NCBI GenBank assembly: GCA_015257445.1
Contig: JABZKE010000033.1
Span: forward strand, 1-6,417
Length of the DNA: 6,417 nt
Direction of reading: 5' to 3'
Origin: Nanosynbacter sp.
GTDB lineage: Bacteria; Patescibacteriota; Saccharimonadia; Saccharimonadales; Saccharimonadaceae
The first letter of the stretch is position 1, and each line of letters begins with the position of its first letter. Shown in pieces: positions 1 to 5,459 of the stretch. The notes under the pieces are model-generated. The model worked only from the letters and a program-made list of their open reading frames with translations, did not search any database and was not told the origin of the DNA. The translations under genes were made by a program, and so were the position numbers.

Positions 1-238
1 TCTGCAATTCTTTCAATATTGGATATTGTTTATTTGTCTGATAAATAGTCGTGTTACCCTTTTTCGAAGTCACCAAAAAATTCGCCTTTTCCAGCCTCTT
101 TAGTTCCCTTTGAATATTACCCGCATCCTCGTGAATCAACTTCGCCAGCCCCCTAACGTGAACTTTAAAGTCCGGATATTTGGCAAAAACTACCAAAATT
201 TTCCGGCGAACCCGAGATGTGATAAAAACATCTAACAT
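1..238 (-). CDS. Winged-helix (ArsR/MarR-like) transcriptional regulator, N-terminal 79 residues, cut by window edge
   Basis: This frame is open from an ATG at 238 to the window edge, so only the N-terminal 79 residues are seen. They form a complete winged helix-turn-helix. Helix 1 is TSRVRRKILVVF (about 7-18), followed by VHVRGLAKLIHED (26-38). The likely recognition helix is AGNIQRELKRLEKANF (39-54), and a beta-wing follows (LVTSKKGNTTIYQTNK, 55-70). The pattern 'ITSRVRRKIL ... VRGLAKLI ... NIQRELKRLEKA ... KGNTTIYQTN' is typical of small ArsR-like regulators and of winged-helix domains fused to a nucleotidyltransferase in CPR bacteria and archaea; the missing C-terminus would decide which. 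The start is supported by a strong Shine-Dalgarno (GGAAAGAGGT, 250 to 241). The gene is divergent from priA, and a perfect dyad covers both promoters, so it may regulate itself and priA. Its ligand cannot be inferred. Confidence 0.85.
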   Translation of the reverse strand, partial: MLDVFITSRVRRKILVVFAKYPDFKVHVRGLAKLIHEDAGNIQRELKRLEKANFLVTSKKGNTTIYQTNKQYPILKELQ

Positions 239-258
239 TTACCTCTTTCCTTTCTTAA

Positions 259-267
259 AGTATATCA
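259..267 (-). promoter_or_regulatory. Extended -10 (TGATATACT) of the winged-helix regulator gene
   Basis: Read on the minus strand this is TG-N-TATACT, one mismatch from the TG-N-TATAAT consensus. It ends 20 nt before the ATG at 238, which would give a leader of about 14 nt carrying the GGAAAGAGGT ribosome-binding site. No good -35 is visible, as is common for extended -10 promoters. Confidence 0.5.
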
Positions 268-271
268 TAAA

Positions 272-280
272 TGCTAAAAT
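272..280 (+). promoter_or_regulatory. Extended -10 (TGCTAAAAT) of priA, apparently leaderless
   Basis: TG-N-TAAAAT is one mismatch from the extended -10 consensus. Only 7 nt separate its end from the ATG at 288, so transcription should start at or next to the A of the start codon. No Shine-Dalgarno precedes the ATG. A weak -35 (TTCTTA, 252-257) lies at 17-bp spacing. It is separated by only 4 bp from the oppositely facing extended -10 at 259-267. Confidence 0.5.
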
Positions 281-287
281 ATACTTG

Positions 288-2300
288 ATGTACTATGAGG
301 TAATTCCCACCACCACTTTCAAAAAATCTCCCCTCTTTTCTGATGGCCTCCTTACCTACTCTTTTGACCAAAACCTCGCTCCCGGCATCATTGTTTCTAT
401 CCCCCTCGGCAAGAAAACCGCCCTTGGCATTATTTATCGAAAAACCACCGCTCCTACCGACCAAAATTTCATTATTAAATCGATTAATAAAATTGTTCAC
501 CCTATCCCCCTGCCAAACCATCTCTTAAAAAGTCTTGCCTGGCTCTCCTCCTACTACCTAAATCCAGTCGCCAAAACTGCCAACCTTTTTCTCCCTCTCG
601 GCATTGAGAAAAATCGCCGCAAAAAATCTTCTGCCTCCACTTTTATTCCCCAGTTTTCTAATCCGATCCAAGACATAGCCTCTCCTATCGCAGCCACAAC
701 TACCCACTACCAAATCCCGCTCAACCCCGCTCAAAAACAAGCCCTCACCGAACTACATAAAATCAAAACTCACACCAAACTCCTTCACGGCATCACCGGT
801 TCCGGTAAGACCAATATCTACCTCGAGCTCGCTAGCCAAGTTTTTAGCTCAAACCAATCCGTGATTCTTCTCGTTCCCGAAATTTCCCTCACTCCTCAAC
901 TAGTTGGTCGTTTTCAGGAGCATTTTGGCACTCAAGTGATTTCCCTACATTCCAAGCTCACCGAAGCTGAACGTCACCTTATCTGGCAACGTATCCACGA
1001 AGCCGATCAGTCCACGCCTTTTGTCATAATTGGCCCACGCTCTGCTCTTTTTTCTCCTCTAAAAAACCTTGGCCTCATTATTATCGATGAGGCCCATGAG
1101 CCTAGCTTCTATCAAGATACTTCACCACGCTACCACGCACTCCGTCTTGCCAGCTTCATGGCCCAAACCTTAGAAATCGATTGTCTCCTCGGCACTGCTA
1201 CTCCACGCGTTGAAGATTATTTTCTAGCACAAAAGAATCATGCCTACGTCACTCTTTCCGAAAAAGCCAAAGCTATCACCGGTCAAACAAAAATTAGTCT
1301 TATTGATCTCAAGGATCGCGCCCTTTTTACACGTAACCGCTATTTTTCCGACGCTCTGCTGCAAGACATCGAAAATAACCTTAAACAGCACAAGCAAACC
1401 CTGCTTTTTCATAATCGTCGTGGCTCTGCCCCACTCACGATCTGCGAACACTGCGGTTATCAAGTACTCTGCCCGAACTGCTTACTCCCTCTCACTCTTC
1501 ATAGTGACTCCTATCAGCTGATTTGCCACACTTGTGGCCACCATGAACCAGTCCCTTCCACTTGTCCGATCTGCCATCACGGCTCCCTTATCCATAAAGG
1601 TTTCGGAACCAAGCTTCTCGAATCAGAACTTAAAAAACTCTTTAAATCTGCTCGCATTGCTCGCTTTGATGCAGACAATACTACCGCCGATTCGCTCACC
1701 CAAAATTTTGAAGCCGTCAAAAACGGTGATATTGACATCATTATCGGCACTCAAACCATCGCCAAAGGTCTTGACCTCCCATTATTAAACACCGTCGGTA
1801 TCGTCCAAGCTGACGCCAATCTCAATCTGCCAGATTATGCCGCCGAAGAACGTACTTTCCAGCTCATCACCCAGGTTATCGGTCGCGTCGGACGCGGACA
1901 TAATGATGTTAATCACGTTTTTCTCCAAACCTTTCAACCTGAACATCCCGTCATCCTCGCGGCTAAATCCTTAGATTATGCCAAGTTTGCCGATTATCTT
2001 CTCAAAAAACGCCAACTTTCTCACTTACCGCCATTTTTCTATTTACTTCGCATCTCTATCGTTAAAAAGACTGAAGATCTCGCCATTAAAAAGATCATGA
2101 GCTTACATCGCACACTCAAAAAATTTCCCGACGTTTATCTTTCCGCGCCTACACCCTCCTTTCATGAATACACCCCCAGTGGCTATTCTTGGCAAATCAT
2201 CGTCAAAGCCAAAAAACGTGACTCGCTCACTCACCTCATCCAGTCACTTGACCAATATCCCGAAATTCGCTTCGCTATCGACCCACCAAGCCTCATCTAA
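288..2300 (+). CDS. priA: Primosomal protein N' (PriA), replication restart helicase
   Basis: PriA is a 3'-5' superfamily 2 DNA helicase that recognises stalled or collapsed forks and loads the replicative helicase. The protein has 670 residues; E. coli PriA has 732. The N-terminus (about 1-60) matches the 3'-end-binding domain. Walker A is GITGSGKT (168-175) and the DEAH box is 267-270. Eight zinc-binding cysteines are C386, C389, C395, C398, C413, C416, C426 and C429, with the same spacings as in E. coli as I recall it. GTQTIAKG (487-494) and QVIGRVGRG (529-537) are motifs V and VI, the latter with Val where GRAGR is usual. The segment between the 3'-binding domain and Walker A is about 55 residues short, and the winged-helix domain appears to be missing. 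The start at 288 was chosen over an in-frame ATG at 180 because homology begins at MYYEVIP and the upstream codons overlap the divergent gene and its promoters. Confidence 0.97.
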   Translation: MYYEVIPTTTFKKSPLFSDGLLTYSFDQNLAPGIIVSIPLGKKTALGIIYRKTTAPTDQNFIIKSINKIVHPIPLPNHLLKSLAWLSSYYLNPVAKTANLFLPLGIEKNRRKKSSASTFIPQFSNPIQDIASPIAATTTHYQIPLNPAQKQALTELHKIKTHTKLLHGITGSGKTNIYLELASQVFSSNQSVILLVPEISLTPQLVGRFQEHFGTQVISLHSKLTEAERHLIWQRIHEADQSTPFVIIGPRSALFSPLKNLGLIIIDEAHEPSFYQDTSPRYHALRLASFMAQTLEIDCLLGTATPRVEDYFLAQKNHAYVTLSEKAKAITGQTKISLIDLKDRALFTRNRYFSDALLQDIENNLKQHKQTLLFHNRRGSAPLTICEHCGYQVLCPNCLLPLTLHSDSYQLICHTCGHHEPVPSTCPICHHGSLIHKGFGTKLLESELKKLFKSARIARFDADNTTADSLTQNFEAVKNGDIDIIIGTQTIAKGLDLPLLNTVGIVQADANLNLPDYAAEERTFQLITQVIGRVGRGHNDVNHVFLQTFQPEHPVILAAKSLDYAKFADYLLKKRQLSHLPPFFYLLRISIVKKTEDLAIKKIMSLHRTLKKFPDVYLSAPTPSFHEYTPSGYSWQIIVKAKKRDSLTHLIQSLDQYPEIRFAIDPPSLI

Positions 2301-2301
2301 T

Positions 2302-2353
2302 TCGCCAAACCTGACCTGTTCCACTTAGATCTAACTCGACTCGCCAGGCCTGA
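2302..2353. repeat. Two copies of a 13-bp imperfect direct repeat after priA
   Basis: TCGCCA-AA-CCTGA (2302-2314) recurs as TCGCCA-GG-CCTGA (2341-2353), 11 of 13 identical, with a 39-bp period. The palindrome TTAGATCTAA (2325-2334) lies between the copies. Purpose unknown; chance is possible. Confidence 0.35.
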
Positions 2354-2405
2354 TTCAGTATTTTAAACTAAATTTAATTCCTTTAATTTCTAGGTGATAT
2401 TTTCT

Positions 2406-2421
2406 GCGCCCACCACGGCGC
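2406..2421. other. Short GC-rich hairpin (GCGCC / GGCGC)
   Basis: GCGCC at 2406-2410 and GGCGC at 2417-2421 pair perfectly around a CACCAC loop. This is the only GC-rich patch in an AT-rich spacer. No T-run follows on either strand, so it does not read as an intrinsic terminator. GCGCC could instead pair with GGCGT at 2579-2583 (one G-U pair), which would enclose the 125-bp element. Confidence 0.35.
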
Positions 2422-2437
2422 CCTTATCAAAACTTAA

Positions 2438-2562
2438 ATGGAGGAAGAATAGTATATTTGAAATTATGATTATAAAAATCTAGGATACTTTTTTGGTCGT
2501 ATGTGTTGAGAGATAGTTCTAATTATAGTATGGGAGTTTAATATAATTCTTTCTTCCTCCAT
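2438..2562. repeat. 125-bp element bounded by a perfect 12-bp inverted repeat; ncRNA or MITE-like candidate
   Basis: ATGGAGGAAGAA (2438-2449) and TTCTTCCTCCAT (2551-2562) are exact reverse complements. A second paired block continues inward: TATATT (2453-2458) with AATATA (2540-2545), after a small asymmetric loop. Further short pairing is possible (TATAA 2471-2475 with TTATA 2523-2527). The whole could fold as one long AT-rich hairpin. A possible extended -10 (TGATATTTT, 2395-2403) lies upstream, and a T-rich tract lies downstream near 2592-2605. No flanking target-site duplication was found, which weakens the mobile-element reading. It does not contain the signatures I know for SRP RNA, RNase P RNA or tmRNA. 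Confidence 0.5.
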
Positions 2563-2838
2563 CCAAGCCTTGCCTTTTGGCGTCTATTTCGTTTTTCTTT
2601 TTTGTCCTTTCCTTTAATTAGTTGTGATTATTTAGCTTCATTATAAGACTTCCAATTTTTAGAAAACCTCTCTCCCTAGCAAACCCCTAGTCTATCTCTA
2701 CCGCACCAGATTAAAAGTTAACTCCGAGATGTCCATAAATCACCCTTGAAACGCCCCAAAATCCCGACAAATTAACTTCAAAATTATTCCAACAGCTTCA
2801 AAAAAATGCCTCAACCCCTCACTATATATTGCTTAAGC

Positions 2839-2866
2839 TTTATAAAAACCCAAAATCGGTTATAAT
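2839..2866 (+). promoter_or_regulatory. def-fmt promoter, apparently leaderless
   Basis: A consensus -10, TATAAT at 2861-2866, is preceded at 16-bp spacing by TTTATA (2839-2844, 4 of 6 matches to TTGACA). Only 8 nt separate the -10 from the def ATG at 2875, and no Shine-Dalgarno is present, so the transcript should begin at the start codon. An 8-bp palindrome, GCTTAAGC (2831-2838), abuts the -35. Confidence 0.7.
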
Positions 2867-2874
2867 ATTAAGAT

Positions 2875-3450
2875 ATGAAAATTATTGAATCTCCTGACCC
2901 AAGACTTCGTCAAAAGTCTCAGAAGGTCAACTATGTTACTGATGAAATTAAAGATATGATCCAGGCAATGGTCGATGCCAGCCTCGAATGGGAAAAATCT
3001 CACCCCCACGAGCTCTCTGCCGCTATGGCTGCCCCTCAGCTCGGCATTAACAAGCGTCTAATTATTATCCGCGACAGTATGGATGACAAAGCAAATACTT
3101 CCTTCACTACCCTTGTCGACCCAGAAATCATCAAACAAGAAGGTAGAATTGTCGAAGATTTCGAAGGCTGTCTTTCTGTTCCATTTATTTATGGTAAGGT
3201 CCCACGCTACTCGAAAATTCGCGTCAAAGCTAAACTCGAAGATGGCACTGAGGTACGCATTAAAGCTACCGATGAACTCGCTCGCACTCTTGCTCACGAA
3301 ATTGACCATCTCGACGGTATCCTCTTCATCGATCGCATCAAAGATAAAACTGATGCCTTCTTCGAGCTCGACAAAAACGGAGATCTCAAGCCAGTCAATT
3401 ATGAAACTCGTATTAAAAATAACAAACAACTCTTCCCAGACGAAGACTAG
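2875..3450 (+). CDS. def: Peptide deformylase with altered motif 1
   Basis: Def is a cytosolic metalloenzyme that removes the N-formyl group from new proteins as they leave the ribosome. The protein has 191 residues, a normal length for the family. Motif 2 is EGCLS (97-101) with metal ligand Cys99. Motif 3 is HEIDH (141-145) with metal ligands His141 and His145 and catalytic Glu142. Motif 1, normally G-x-G-x-A-A-P-Q, reads SAAMAAPQ (48-55): both glycines are replaced, by Ser48 and Ala50, while Gln55 is kept. A hydrophilic stretch, EKSHPHE, lies just before it. The acidic C-terminal tail (FPDED) is not part of the catalytic core. The start is the ATG directly after a leaderless-type promoter. 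The gene lies 39 bp upstream of fmt, whose product performs the reverse step at initiation. The metal is probably Fe2+ or Zn2+, which sequence cannot settle. Confidence 0.96.
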   Translation: MKIIESPDPRLRQKSQKVNYVTDEIKDMIQAMVDASLEWEKSHPHELSAAMAAPQLGINKRLIIIRDSMDDKANTSFTTLVDPEIIKQEGRIVEDFEGCLSVPFIYGKVPRYSKIRVKAKLEDGTEVRIKATDELARTLAHEIDHLDGILFIDRIKDKTDAFFELDKNGDLKPVNYETRIKNNKQLFPDED

Positions 3451-3479
3451 TCTTTTTCTATTGAACACATATTTTATTC

Positions 3480-3484
3480 GAGGT
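3480..3484 (+). promoter_or_regulatory. Shine-Dalgarno of fmt
   Basis: GAGGT lies 5 nt before the fmt ATG at 3490. As an internal gene of a probable def-fmt transcript, fmt has a normal ribosome-binding site, unlike the first gene def. Confidence 0.7.
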
Positions 3485-3489
3485 AAAAA

Positions 3490-4290
3490 ATGAGCACAAA
3501 ATTTATCTTTTTTGGCAATGGACCCCTGGCAGAAGCCACGTTAAATCAACTTTTAACTGCCGAAAACCTAGAATTAGTTTTCCATGCTAAAACTAAGGAA
3601 GATTTAGTAGAAGTTGCCCGCTTAAAGCAGGAAAATCCTGAAATTAAGGGTATCCTCGCCAGTTTCGGTGTCCTAATCAAGTCCGACTTACTTGAACTTT
3701 TTGAGCCCGAAGGCATCCTCAATCTTCACCCCTCTCTTCTCCCCCTCTATCGTGGAGCCTCACCTATTGAATCCGCTATCTTAAATGGCGATCAAGATTT
3801 TTCTGTCTCTATCATGAAGCTCGTTAAAGCTATGGACGCCGGACCAATTTACTATCAAACCACTGTTAAGGCCTCTGAATTCTCATCCAACCTACCCGAA
3901 AAATCTGAAATCTACCAGAAACTCGCCACCATTGGCGCTAATTGGCTCATTGAACACCTAGACTCCCTACCAAAACCTACCCTGCAAGACAATGAGAAGG
4001 CCACCTTCACCACTAAATTCGATAAGACCGACTCGAACCTATCTTTATCCGAACTTAGCGCCACAGCGGCTCTCAATCGCATTCGCGCCTTCCAAGGCTT
4101 TCCTAAAAGTAAGCTTCAAATTCACGGCCTTGAGTGTATTATTCTAAAAGCCCACGTCGAAACCGAAAAATCTAATAACCCCCTTTCATTCCCTTGCCAA
4201 GATGGTAATTTCCTCATTATCGATCAGCTTCAACCCGCCAGCAAGAAGCCTATGGATGCCAAATCCTTCATCAACGGCTATCTGAAATAA
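3490..4290 (+). CDS. fmt: Methionyl-tRNA formyltransferase, shortened form
   Basis: Fmt transfers a formyl group from 10-formyl-tetrahydrofolate to Met-tRNA of the initiator. The protein has 266 residues; E. coli Fmt has 315. The start of the Rossmann fold is IFFGNGPLAE (6-15). The catalytic core is present: Asn78 and His80 in LNLHPSLLPLYRGASPIESAI, and Asp116 in KAMDAGPIYY. The C-terminal barrel is recognisable at about 185-266 (LNRIRAFQGFPKSKLQIHG, then LQPASKKPMDAKSFINGYL). About 30 residues are missing after strand 2, where VFHAKTKEDLVEVARL leads almost directly to the strand GILASFGVLI. The missing part includes the basic loop (PDRPAGRGKK-like) that contacts the acceptor stem in E. coli Fmt. 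It is probably co-transcribed with def and ends about 80 bp before a bidirectional terminator. A wider formyltransferase-fold enzyme is possible, but the C-terminal domain and the neighbour def favour Fmt. Confidence 0.92.
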   Translation: MSTKFIFFGNGPLAEATLNQLLTAENLELVFHAKTKEDLVEVARLKQENPEIKGILASFGVLIKSDLLELFEPEGILNLHPSLLPLYRGASPIESAILNGDQDFSVSIMKLVKAMDAGPIYYQTTVKASEFSSNLPEKSEIYQKLATIGANWLIEHLDSLPKPTLQDNEKATFTTKFDKTDSNLSLSELSATAALNRIRAFQGFPKSKLQIHGLECIILKAHVETEKSNNPLSFPCQDGNFLIIDQLQPASKKPMDAKSFINGYLK

Positions 4291-4369
4291 TCCGTTACCT
4301 CCCTAAGCTTCCAAAATCCAGAGCTCAAAAAACTAAACAATCCTCCACTCTGCGCCACTTTACCATCAA

Positions 4370-4391
4370 AAATCCCTCTTCCGAGGGATTT
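4370..4391. terminator. Bidirectional intrinsic terminator between fmt and the DUF5663-like gene
   Basis: AAATCCCTC (4370-4378) and GAGGGATTT (4383-4391) form a perfect 9-bp stem with a 4-nt loop: TTCC on the plus strand, GGAA (GNRA type) on the minus. On the minus strand the stem runs into TTTTT, a good terminator for the gene ending at 4419. On the plus strand AAATTTT follows, a weaker tail for fmt. Genes converge here, as expected for a shared terminator. Confidence 0.85.
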
Positions 4392-4418
4392 AAATTTTGT
4401 GTTCAAAGTATTTTTAAC

Positions 4419-4844
4419 CTATAAAGTCATTGATTTACGAATTTCTTCACTTGAAGCGCGTACTTCTTGTTTCAATTCCTCAAATACTTGGCGAGAAACC
4501 TCTGCGTAATTTGGACGATTGGTTTGAATCCATTTTACACTCAAATACTCACTTAAAATATCCACCGTCCCCTCTGTTACACCGTAGCGTTTCAAGAGAT
4601 TTTGATAAACTTCATCGATACGATAATCACCTAGTTTCGCCAAGGCTTTAATCATTACATTTTTATCTTTTTTCATGATACCGTCGAACTCTTCGAGTTG
4701 TTCCAAGCTCAAGCCTTCACTTAACTTTTCGCCGATACGGTTTTCTAGCAGTCTCTGTGCTTCTTCGATAAAAGCGGCTCTTTGCATCTCGTCAAGATCA
4801 CCTAGTCCCGTTTCTCTCAAAAAATTTTCATCCACCCGAATCAT
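4419..4844 (-). CDS. DUF5663-like small helical protein of unknown function
   Basis: The function is unknown. The 141-residue protein resembles the DUF5663 family, which I know from Patescibacteria; this is by pattern memory and was not searched. It opens with IRVDENFLRETGLGDLDE (2-19), followed by a long helix (AAFIEEAQRLLENRIGEKL, 23-41) and SEGLSLEQLEEF (42-53). A central segment is NVMIKALAKLGDYRIDEVYQNLLKRYGV (62-89). The C-terminal part, YLSVKWIQTNRPNYAEVSRQVFEEL (100-124), carries a conserved-looking WIQTNRPNY around Trp105. It has no cysteines, signal peptide or membrane segment and is predicted to be soluble and mostly helical. The start is well fixed: AGGAG (4854 to 4850) lies 5 nt before the ATG, with a promoter just upstream. 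It lies downstream of sufU, but its own promoter argues against a strict Suf role. A ribosome or nucleoid partner is possible but unsupported. Confidence 0.8.
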   Translation of the reverse strand: MIRVDENFLRETGLGDLDEMQRAAFIEEAQRLLENRIGEKLSEGLSLEQLEEFDGIMKKDKNVMIKALAKLGDYRIDEVYQNLLKRYGVTEGTVDILSEYLSVKWIQTNRPNYAEVSRQVFEELKQEVRASSEEIRKSMTL

Positions 4845-4864
4845 ATTATCTCCTAATTTCCCCC

Positions 4865-4893
4865 ATTATAACGCTTTTTTCTATCAACCACAA
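4865..4893 (-). promoter_or_regulatory. Promoter of the DUF5663-like gene
   Basis: The minus strand carries a consensus -10, TATAAT (4870 to 4865), and a weak -35, TTGTGG (4893 to 4888), at 17-bp spacing. The -10 ends 20 nt before the ATG, the same distance as for the regulator at 238. This gives a leader of about 14 nt with the AGGAG ribosome-binding site. Confidence 0.7.
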
Positions 4894-4900
4894 GCGTTAT
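4868..4900. promoter_or_regulatory. 9-bp inverted repeat over the -10 and -35 (operator candidate)
   Basis: ATAACGCTT (4868-4876) and AAGCGTTAT (4892-4900) are exact reverse complements, 24 bp apart centre to centre. One arm overlaps the -10 and the other the end of the -35 of the DUF5663-like gene. A third, near-identical copy (AAACGTTAT) lies at 4929-4937. The arms lie mostly upstream of the expected transcript start, so a DNA-binding site fits better than an RNA hairpin of that transcript. No T-run follows, so it is not a terminator of sufU. Confidence 0.5.
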
Positions 4901-4952
4901 TCCGCCCACAATCATACTCCCCAGTCACAAACGTTATTCTAGGCGTAATCAT
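4889..4952. repeat. Imperfect 27-bp direct repeat, 37-bp period, upstream of the DUF5663-like gene
   Basis: Copy one (4889-4915) and copy two (4926-4952) both open with CACAARCGTTATTC (13 of 14 identical) and both end in AATCAT. Overall 20 of 27 positions match by eye. The conserved part includes the AAGCGTTAT motif of the inverted repeat. It may be a degenerate duplication of a regulator site, or a duplicated promoter fragment. Confidence 0.55.
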
Positions 4953-4968
4953 TTACCCCGAACTAAAA

Positions 4969-5394
4969 TCATCCTTCTTCCCCCTCTTCTAAAATCCGCC
5001 AAGCCAATTTCGCACATTTCACTCTTGCTGGCATATTTTGAATCATCGAAAAAACCTCCAATTCACCGTCGATTCTCTGTTTTTTCTCACTCTGAACCCC
5101 CATCACCAAATCAAAAAATCCCTGCATCAATTCTCGTGCTTCATCCAAAGCTTTCCCTTTAATTGCATCAATCATCATATCTGCCGAAACTTTCGAAATT
5201 GCACAACCCACTCCCGAAAAACTTCCCTCCAAAATTTTTCCGTTCTCAATTTTCAGGCTCACCGTTAGTTCATCACCACAGCTGTGATTTACCAAAGTTT
5301 TGGTCAAATTCGCCTCAATTTTTCGCTCAAAATTCAACGGATTTAAATTCCGCTCCAGTAATTCTTCCCTATATTTACTCTGAATTTCTCGCAT
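4969..5394 (-). CDS. sufU: SufU-type Fe-S assembly protein (sulfur acceptor of SufS)
   Basis: SufU accepts sulfur from the cysteine desulfurase SufS through a zinc site and passes it to the SufBCD scaffold. The protein has 141 residues, typical for the family. The three conserved cysteines and the aspartate are present: Cys39 and Asp41 in NHSCGDEL, Cys64 in GVGCAISKVSADMM, and Cys127 in PARVKCAKLAWRIL. They correspond to the Cys41/Asp43/Cys66/Cys128 set of Bacillus SufU. The insertion between Cys64 and Cys127 that marks SufU rather than IscU is present (about 80-110), so IscU is less likely. The start at 5394 fits the family start (REIQSKYREELLERNLNP). It has a GGAG site 10 nt upstream (5408 to 5405). 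It follows sufS by 65 bp on the same strand, probably in one operon. A possible 15-codon mini-frame bridges that gap. Confidence 0.93.
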   Translation of the reverse strand: MREIQSKYREELLERNLNPLNFERKIEANLTKTLVNHSCGDELTVSLKIENGKILEGSFSGVGCAISKVSADMMIDAIKGKALDEARELMQGFFDLVMGVQSEKKQRIDGELEVFSMIQNMPARVKCAKLAWRILEEGEEG

Positions 5395-5459
5395 TATTTT
5401 TCTTCTCCAATTTCACCAAATCTTATTCATTTCCGCCAACATTCTTCCCCTGTCGATCA

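Larger units (their letters stand above)
258..286. promoter_or_regulatory. Perfect 8-bp dyad (operator candidate) over both divergent promoters
   Basis: AAGTATAT at 258-265 and ATATACTT at 279-286 are exact reverse complements with a 13-bp spacer. The half-sites are 21 bp apart centre to centre, two helical turns, which suits a symmetric dimer bound to one face. The left arm contains the -10 of the minus-strand regulator. The right arm overlaps the end of the priA -10 and the priA start region. Since the neighbouring gene encodes a winged-helix protein, autoregulation is the simplest inference. The caution is that the arms are AT-rich and themselves resemble -10 boxes. Confidence 0.5.
2301..2874. 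other. 574-bp spacer between priA and def without a convincing protein gene
   Basis: No open frame longer than a few dozen codons with family resemblance is present on either strand. The longest starting ATG in the central element gives a 30-residue minus-strand peptide (MEEERIILN...) with no ribosome-binding site. The spacer holds a small direct repeat (2302-2353), a 5-bp GC hairpin (2406-2421), the 125-bp inverted-repeat element (2438-2562), a weak hairpin and T-rich tract (about 2572-2605), and the def promoter at the right end. From about 2640 to 2830 I see nothing recognisable. No strong terminator for priA is visible just after its stop. Confidence 0.6.

Noticed and set aside
280..285. 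TATACT as the -10 of priA
   Set aside because: Transcription would then start inside the coding region, past the ATG at 288; TAAAAT with its upstream TG fits better.
180..287. In-frame upstream ATG that would lengthen PriA by 36 residues
   Set aside because: The added residues have no PriA resemblance, overlap the coding region and promoter of the divergent regulator, and lack a ribosome-binding site; family similarity begins at the ATG at 288.
2454..2562. Minus-strand 30-codon frame starting at the right arm of the inverted repeat
   Set aside because: No ribosome-binding site, no recognisable motif, and the length is expected by chance in this AT-rich DNA.
2572..2605. GCC-TTTT-GGC plus T-rich tract as a strong terminator
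   Set aside because: The stem is only 3-4 pairs and the T-rich run is interrupted, so it is at best a weak 3' end for a possible RNA.
4889..4952. CRISPR-like repeat
   Set aside because: Only two imperfect copies with a 10-bp gap; no array and no cas genes.
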